From contig OY992834.1 of the NCBI GenBank assembly GCA_963921425.1, forward strand, positions 23,449,923 to 23,513,922: DNA of 64,000 nt, in the 5' to 3' direction. Of the stretch, positions 58,101 to 64,000 are shown in pieces (position 1 is the stretch's first letter; every line of letters begins with the position of its first letter). This stretch comes from Dryas octopetala (lineage: Eukaryota; Streptophyta; Magnoliopsida; Rosales; Rosaceae). The notes beneath the pieces are model-generated. The model did not search any database. It had not been told where the DNA came from and saw only the letters and a program-made list of their open reading frames with translations. The position numbers and the translations under genes were made by a program.

Positions 58101-59054
58101 TTATATGTGGACTTACAGAGAAAAGGAGATATAATCAAATTTACCCCAGGAAGTTGGCCAGCAAGAAGACCTAAGAATCCTGTTGTCCCCACCACGGTGA
58201 ATAGAAAAGCGGCCTGTATCACTGAGAGATATTAATATTACAAAAAGTAGTTTGAAATCAATGCCTGAAAAATGCATATAGAAAGAGCCGCATCCAATTT
58301 TAGATGTGATGTGCCTTGTCTTTCCAGTCAGTTTATAACAATTCAGATTCACTAAAGATTAAAGAAAGATAAGAAGACAAAAAGGTAGAGAAATTCACAA
58401 TAGGATGCTGACAATTTTAACTCAAAATTGGTCTGGACATCTTTTATCTAAGTAGTTTGGATTAAGGGTTTGCTGATGTGAGATTTGTCTTCATAGAAGT
58501 TGAAACCATAAAAAAAGGAAATAGATATATAAATGTAGTGTTGACGATTTGCAAAACAAACTTGCACAAAAGAGCCTAAAGGTTAAGAAGCTGTATGTAA
58601 AAGTAAGAACATCCAAGAAAGTTTTTGCATATAATTTTGGCTCATTCTGAATGCAAGTAGCACAAATAAATAACCAGTGTGTTACAAATACTTACATCAT
58701 TTCTGACACTGGGAACTGCAAGGGTTTCTGCATTTTTAATTCCAAGAGTTGTCAGCTCCCTAAGAGAAGTCTGGTGCATAAATGTTGAAACTTGAACGAG
58801 TCAACCTATCTATTTTCCAACCAAGCAAATGTATAAACAATAATTCAATACATTGAACAGATCATTATCATTCAAGTACATGTATGCATGAGTTTGTAGA
58901 TGTGGCTAATTTTTGGGTAGCAGTTTCCCAGAACTTCACATTTGTGATGGAGACTGACCGTACGCCGTGAGACATATGGCTGAGAACTCCATTTCTTGGC
59001 CCAACCAACTTCACTTAGCTGATCAAGTGCCTCTTTAACTGCACTGCTATCTTT
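55175..59054 (-). pseudogene. Captured chloroplast metalloprotease-like gene (FtsH-like, At5g27290/VIR3 family), N-terminus missing
   Basis: Exons on the minus strand: 58959-59054, 58696-58770, 58145-58213, 57029-57105, 56831-56919, 56578-56707, 56146-56236, then 55486-55545 and 55175-55273. The first seven join in phase with GT-AG borders. They encode EVGWAKKWSSQPYVSRRT, two membrane-type segments (AAFLFTVVGTTGFLGLLAGQ and VPYLIGSISLVVLGVG), the HEAAH motif in RIARHEAAHFLVAYLLGL, and VAMAGLAAEGLKYDKVIGQ. HEAAH is the HExxH-type zinc site. The transit peptide and first exon are missing and the last two exons do not look like the family's C-terminus. No internal stop was seen in the seven-exon core, so capture may be recent. 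Function here is doubtful. Confidence 0.8.
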
Positions 59055-60249
59055 CTGCGGCAAATACATACTTTTCAATGATATTCTTTCTATCTAATTT
59101 AGCTTCAGCCATGGGACTAAAAATCTACAGCTAAAGGAATTATCTATGAATTCAAAAAAAGATGATTGATATGAAGAAAAATGGCAGAGAAGGAAGAAAA
59201 TAAATTAGCATTAATTAGCTTTAAATAGCTTTAAATAGCATTAAAAATGTTCTCATTTGGCCCAGTTGGATGCCTACGCTTCAGTTAACTGGAACATCAT
59301 AATCTAGCTATTAATCTGAAAAGAATGTTTGGTGGGGTCATCAATTCATGAATTCATTACAAGTCCCAAAGTAGATGTGTTCATTGGTTTACCAAAAGAA
59401 ACAAAAGATGTGTTCGATCATTGCATTTTTTTTTATATGAAAATTATAAGCATGCTTTTTTTGATATATATACATATATATAGTTCTATAAGTATGCATG
59501 GATACAAGGAGCTTTATGCTAATACTTTTTCGTTTCACATAAATAGCCAAAGCAAAGAATAAATAACCTATGGAAGATAGCACAATCATAATCAAACCCA
59601 AACCTATATACTTATTCCTTAGCAACTAAATTAATTAGTATATGACCATATTATGAAACACCAAGTAGAAAACTGTCCACATAAGCTCAAGTCAAATTTA
59701 TGTTAGCACATTAGAAAACCAAAATTTCACAAGTTTTCAACAATTTTTTTTTCAAGAAAATTGCATTATGAGAAGAACAAATAAAAAAACAACCTTACAA
59801 GACACCCAAAGCCATAAACAAAGACCCTATATTTCATATTCAAGGCCTGTATATCTTTACAAATGAAATCACTCAACACACAACCCAATGTCTCAATATA
59901 CCCAGATACTTTCATTGCCTTTATAACACAGACACACCAGCTGACCAGCTCATGGTCATGTAGGTACTCGAACACATGCTTTCATTTCTTACAAATCAAA
60001 AAATGAGAATCTCCACAAAACCCAAAATTAAAAAGAAATAAAAAAAAACAACTAAACAAGCTCAAGCTAACACGCAGACATAATATATAACAAAATATAA
60101 AACTTTTATAACGACCCATGTCCGCAAACAAATAAAAATTCATAGATCGAGCTTCAAAAGAAGCTTAGGAAGCTGAAATTGGAAAGTAAACGCTAAAACC
60201 AACAAAAAAGAGGAATAAGAACATGGAAAATCGAAGAAGGAGATTGTAC

Positions 60250-60319
60250 CTGCGCTGCAAGAGGTTGGGGGGTCCTTCTGGAGATCTTTGAGCTCCTTCA
60301 AGATCCGCTTTAAAGCCAT
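60250..60319 (-). pseudogene. Captured exon 1 of a ubiquitin-conjugating enzyme E2 (UBC8/9/10 type)
   Basis: The 70 bp exon encodes [20 protein letters not shown] followed by CSA, then G|GTAC at the normal intron-1 position; the canonical start is [14 protein letters not shown]2 enzymes of this group pass ubiquitin to many E3 ligases. Only the N-terminal helix is present; the catalytic Cys region is absent. Upstream, 60320-60720 (minus) looks like the E2 5' UTR with its own leader intron and CT-rich start region, so the promoter may have been captured too. Splicing to the next exon (59054) would give a stop after two codons. Confidence 0.9.
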
Positions 60320-61236
60320 GGATGAACCTCGCAGATCGTCACAGATCTAAGAGGAAATGAGTTTCAGAGAAAAGGAAGAGAGAACGCACTTGACGACCCC
60401 TAATTTGAAACCCTATTATTAGAAAGAAGAAACCCACGAGGAGGAGGTACAGAGAAGGGGAAAAAGCGAAAGAGATGAGGGATTGAGCTTACAATTTCCA
60501 CACTCCAGTTGATCGACGCCATAACCAAAGGACGCCATCGACGCGAAAAAGAGGAGGGAGAATGAGAGCCACCGACACCAAGGACTTTTGGCAGTGGCGA
60601 CGCCAAGATCGACTGAGAATGAGAACGAGAGAGAAGGATTGAGCTGGGTTATTGATCGAGTGAATGAGAGAGAAGGAGAGTGTTCGAGCCAAAGAAGAAA
60701 AAAAAAGGAGTCTGAGGGAATATGTGTGTCGTGACTGGGAGTTGGAAACCTGCTAAAATTTTTAAGTTGGGACCCCGTGTTTTTTTAGGTGAAATATAGT
60801 TATCAGATCTGACTTTTACATATCAGTTTTTTTGAAAAGTTAATCAAAAGTACAAAATTAAGATATCAAAAAAAAAAAACTAGTGATATGTTAATAAATT
60901 AAGACATCGTCTAAAAAATTAACCGATATCTAAAATTTTACAATATCAGTTTATATAAAAACTGATATTAAAACAGTGATGTCTATTCAAGTTTTTCTTG
61001 TAGTGATGCAACACAGCAACTTATTCTTGGTTTTCTGCAAATCATGGTGAACTTTTGCGACCGAGTCTCATAAAATTACAATAACAAACTTTTCAAGTCA
61101 TTCTTAACTTAATTATGAAGTGCCATTTTCAACTTAACTAAATAACTCCCCTTGAATAGACAAAATATAGTATTTTGTGCAGCCATGAGTTCAAGAATGC
61201 CATAGTTAATCTAGTTTTTATTGAAAACCAATTTAA

Positions 61237-61576
61237 TGAAGAAATCATAACATCCATCCCAAAACCAATTGGCAATAGGAGGAGTAGCCCAAACCCTTAT
61301 AAGCCACTAGCAAAGCCCTCATATCTTCAATGTAAGATTTCTCTCAACACGCCCCCGCACGTGTGACGTCATTTAAGTCTAACACGTGGACAATTTATAT
61401 TGGGTGACGTGGGAGCACGTGTGGCCGTTAGGCGCATCACATGAATAACCTACTCTGATACCATGAAGTAATCTCGGTATCCATCTCAAAACCAATTGGC
61501 AATAGGAGGAGTAGCCCAAACCCTTATAAGTTACTAGCAAAGCCCTCACATCTTCAATGTGGGATTTCTCTCAACA
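61237..61576 (-). mobile_element. TRIM (miniature LTR retrotransposon)
   Basis: Two direct repeats of about 115 bp (61463-61576 and 61237-61349) begin on the minus strand with TGTTGAGAGAAATC and end with TTCTTCA/TTACTTCA. Directly after the first comes the primer-binding site TGGTATCAGAGTAGG (tRNA-Met type). Before the second lies a purine-rich GTGCGGGGGCG. The internal region is about 110 bp and non-coding. Flanks TTTAA and TCTAA suggest a 5 bp target duplication with one change. It lies in element A, outside B. Confidence 0.85.
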
Positions 61577-62513
61577 TCTAATACTATTTATTTGCAGCAT
61601 ACTCATTGAACTAATTTGGCTTGCATTCACTAGACTTGGAAGTGCTTAATGGCCCAGCCATTTAGATAGAGATTGTTCTAGAACTAGTAGTTGCATTTAT
61701 TTATAGTTCTTTAGCACTTATTTTTCACACAATCATGGTTATATATATTGTGATTATTCCATAATCATTCAAGTTTCTTTCTAACATGGTTTGCATATAT
61801 TCTTCTTTGTTGGTGAATATTGTTTATGAAATTCTTTCTTGCCAAATTTTATAAGTGAAAAAATTATATGTTTGCTTGAAATGTTGATTTTCTGTTTACC
61901 ATAATCAGTTTCAGTTTCTTATACATTGAATTGATTGGCTTTTTTTTTCCCAGTGGGGAGACACTTGACTATTAGATGCTTGCTTTTGAGAAGAATTAAC
62001 AGATTAATCAAGTCATGGTGGCTACTTTTTGTTAATATAGAGCCAATGCATTACTGTTTTAATTGCAAGGAAAAATGAGAAACTAGCTAGTGTACTTATG
62101 AGCCTTGATTAAGCTTGGTATTTTGTGTATACTCAATATTTTTGTTAATGGTCAGTGAATGATATATGTTATCCTGATTGTTTCGTTTCTTTTACACCTG
62201 ATTACTCTTGATAGCAACTAAAAGATATTACCACTGAATTGCATTTAGAAATTACCATAGCACTTTATAAAAGTTATATAAAACAACAATGAAAAACTTT
62301 AAATTTTATTAAAGTTTACAATAGCATTCCAAAAATACTATCAAATGAAATAATATAATAGCATTTCAAAAACGCTATAAATAAAATGGTGTTATAGCAT
62401 TTTAAAAATGCTATCACATAACTTGGTTTTTCATAGCGTTGGCTAAGACGCTATTATATGCTTTTAATAGCATTTTTTGAGTGTTATGAAAGTCAGTTTA
62501 TGTTGTAGTGTCA

Positions 62514-63130
62514 ATTTATTAAGAATTTTCATGCTTGACTCCTGGAACATGATAACTCAAATTGCAAAATCATGAATGCATCAAACTCTAATCAATAATA
62601 ACTTACACCAACCACGACAATCAAAACATTAATTTACTATCTTAACGAATCTCAAAACACACTAAAGTGTTAAACCCCAAATAAAAAAAATAGAACCACA
62701 AAGATTTCAAATGTTTGAAGCTAAGCAACCCATGAAACCACAAAAAATATACACAAAAATATGAGTTCACAACTGACCTCAGTAATGGGCCGTTCACACC
62801 TTCGGCAGTCGAACCAACAATGGTTATGCACGTCTTCTTGCCACAACCCCCAAATCAGCTAATCCATGTGTTGTTAATGGATTCACGCACAACCCCTTGT
62901 ACTAAGTATTGTAATTTATGAAAAACTCCATTAATATTGGGCCACCGGCTTGAATAATGGTAACAATTGAAGCAAAATGAAACTCAGTTCTACCCACCCA
63001 TGAGCAATGAAAGTGGAAGAAATAATCCCTAATTATTTGGGAATAAACAACCCAAAGAGAACCCAGATTCTGATGGTGACAGGAGAAGTGTAAACCCAAA
63101 AATTTGGGGATTTGAATAGCTCGCATCTTT
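62514..63130. other. Sequence beyond element A, possibly the 5' part of relic D
   Basis: AT-rich flank with weak frames on the minus strand. Joining across A's target duplication puts it directly next to the start of relic D. No domain is recognised. Confidence 0.3.
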
Positions 63131-63160
63131 CTGCCGTGAGTATTGAAGCTCACCAATGTT

Positions 63161-63375
63161 GAACTAGGGGTCGGCAAGCCCAAATTTTTTGGGTTCGGGC
63201 TGGGCTCGGGCTTGAATTATAGAAGCCCAATAAGGCTTTCGGGCCTGGCCGGGCCAGGTTTGGTCTTTAATACACAAGTCCAAGGCCCACCCATCGAGCT
63301 TTGGCTTGCGGGCTTGGAGGGCTGGGCCGGGCTAGGCCCGAACGGGCGGCCCGAAATGGGCTCAAAGCTTGTTAG
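63161..63375. mobile_element. hAT-like terminus with GGCCCGGGC-type repeats (partial)
   Basis: CTAGGGGTCGGCAAGCCCAA opens a GC-rich block with GGGCTGGGCTCGGGC, GGCCTGGCCGGGCCAGG and GGGCCGGGCTAGGCCCG. Plant hAT-family non-autonomous elements commonly have ends of this form. The second end is not found within the window. Confidence 0.5.
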
Positions 63376-63727
63376 ACACATATATATCTTCAAAAAAAAA
63401 TATAGGATTTTGGCTATGTTGTGATTTGAACATGAGACCTCACATAACAAGGTTGAACATATATATCCTCAACAAACTGAACTGACTAGTTTATTTGTCA
63501 AGTTTGTGAATCATAACATATTTAATAGCTCTTTCGTTTGTTTACTTCAATAAATTATTAATATGCTTATTAAGTTATTATATAATACTATTATGTTAGT
63601 AATAGTGTAATACCATAAATAATAAACTTTTAAAATTATATGCAACATTACAACTATAATAAAACATAAATGTACATATGTTTTATTATATATTTTATTA
63701 CATATTTTTATAAACAAACGATGCAAT

Positions 63728-63985
63728 TGTGTTATCAACGATCCGAACCATTCAAATTTTAATTCCTCACTCAAAGATAATTCGTACAAAAAATTAGCTC
63801 AATCGGAGATGTAAAAGTGACATAATGGTGGTCGAATTAATAAATGATCATGATTTTTCTAATGATATTCGAATAGGTAGATGAATTTCGATTTAGCCGA
63901 TTTTTTGTACGGATGATCTTTAATTATGAACATAGAAAATGAATGGGTCAGATTGTTGAAATCACGTTGTGGTCTTCATAATTAT
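63728..63985. repeat. Imperfect foldback at the window end
   Basis: GATCCGAACCATTCAAATTT, TCGTACAAAAAATTAGC and TCAATCGGAG on the left pair with TTTAGCCGATTTTTTGTACG, GATGATCTTTAATTATGAA and GAATGGGTCAGATTGTTG on the right. It is a MITE-like inverted repeat, possibly cut by the window edge. Confidence 0.5.
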
Positions 63986-64000
63986 GGAAACAACAAGGTT

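Larger units (their letters stand above)
54212..61005. mobile_element. CACTA element B (Pack-CACTA carrying E2 and metalloprotease exons)
   Basis: The left end reads CACTACAAGAAAAACCTTC and the right end AGTTTTTCTTGTAGTG, its inverse, with an exact 3 bp target duplication ATG (54209-54211 and 61006-61008). The subterminal zones repeat CCGATAT/ATATCGG motifs: at the left about five tandem 43 bp units (54534-54743), at the right several copies (60790-60980). No transposase is present. It encloses parts of two unrelated host genes on the minus strand and sits inside element A. Confidence 0.9.
49331..62510. mobile_element. CACTA element A (Pack-CACTA with nested insertions)
   Basis: The left end reads CACTACAACAAAAGAAGGCT and the right end TTTATGTTGTAGTG, its inverse. 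The 3 bp target duplication TCA is exact (49328-49330 and 62511-62513). Subterminal zones (49350-49450 and 62320-62500) repeat TAATAGCATTT/AAATGCTATTA-type motifs. It has no transposase. Removing the solo LTR, element B and the TRIM leaves about 3.2 kb, carrying a fragment of an ABCA transporter gene. Confidence 0.88.

Noticed and set aside
60400..60692. Short frames upstream of the captured E2 exon
   Set aside because: They fall in what looks like the E2 5' UTR and leader intron; not coding.
63143..63424. 93-residue Gly/Leu-rich frame
   Set aside because: It is a translation of the GGCCCGGGC-type repeats of a hAT-like terminus.

Overview
This is nuclear DNA from a flowering plant, probably a woody eudicot. 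Evidence: AT-rich intergenic sequence, GT-AG introns up to about 2.6 kb, plant-only gene families, and a dense layer of CACTA, LTR, TRIM, LINE, MITE and pararetrovirus-derived elements. I cannot name the species. There are no prokaryotic features.

Region 1 (about 0.7-21.7 kb, minus strand) holds the only intact host gene. It encodes NRPE1, the largest subunit of RNA polymerase V, which acts in RNA-directed DNA methylation. I joined 17 coding exons by hand from splice sites. Every junction keeps frame, giving 5,613 nt and 1,870 residues: N-terminal zinc ribbon, polymerase core with the metal-A DFDGD motif, a WG/GW-rich Argonaute hook in one 1.5 kb exon, and a C-terminal DeCL domain. Its introns carry a 5'-truncated LINE, two foldback elements, CT and GA microsatellites and a triplicated 230-250 bp segment.

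Region 2 (21.7-31.2 kb) is the upstream flank. It contains a 435 bp near-perfect foldback about 0.5-0.8 kb upstream of the likely promoter, a duplicated promoter-distal segment, a broken caulimovirid-like (endogenous pararetrovirus) fragment on the minus strand, a Ty3/gypsy 3' end relic and an unclassified dispersed repeat.

Region 3 (31.29-41.15 kb) is CACTA element C. Its terminal arms hold captured host DNA: a GC-rich 5' leader with two TTGGCGCC E2F-like sites, and a short terminal exon. A 7.0 kb Sirevirus-like Copia element with both LTRs and an exact 5 bp target duplication sits inside it. That Copia element keeps gag but has lost the rest of pol.

Region 4 (about 43-63 kb) is a nest. The outer layer is CACTA relic D on the minus strand, with a decayed TNP2 transposase and a second decayed ORF. 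CACTA element A (49,331-62,510, TCA target duplication) is inserted in or beside D and carries a decayed ABCA-transporter fragment. Inside A are a 2.8 kb solo LTR, a TRIM element and CACTA element B (54,212-61,005, ATG target duplication). B carries the 5' leader and first exon of a ubiquitin-conjugating enzyme E2 followed by eight or nine exons of a chloroplast metalloprotease-like gene, so it is an exon-shuffled chimera. The window ends in a hAT-like GC-rich terminus and another foldback.

No wholly new system is evident. The most unusual objects are the chimeric CACTA element B, the multi-layer nest, and the foldback and viral relic upstream of a gene whose product silences such repeats.
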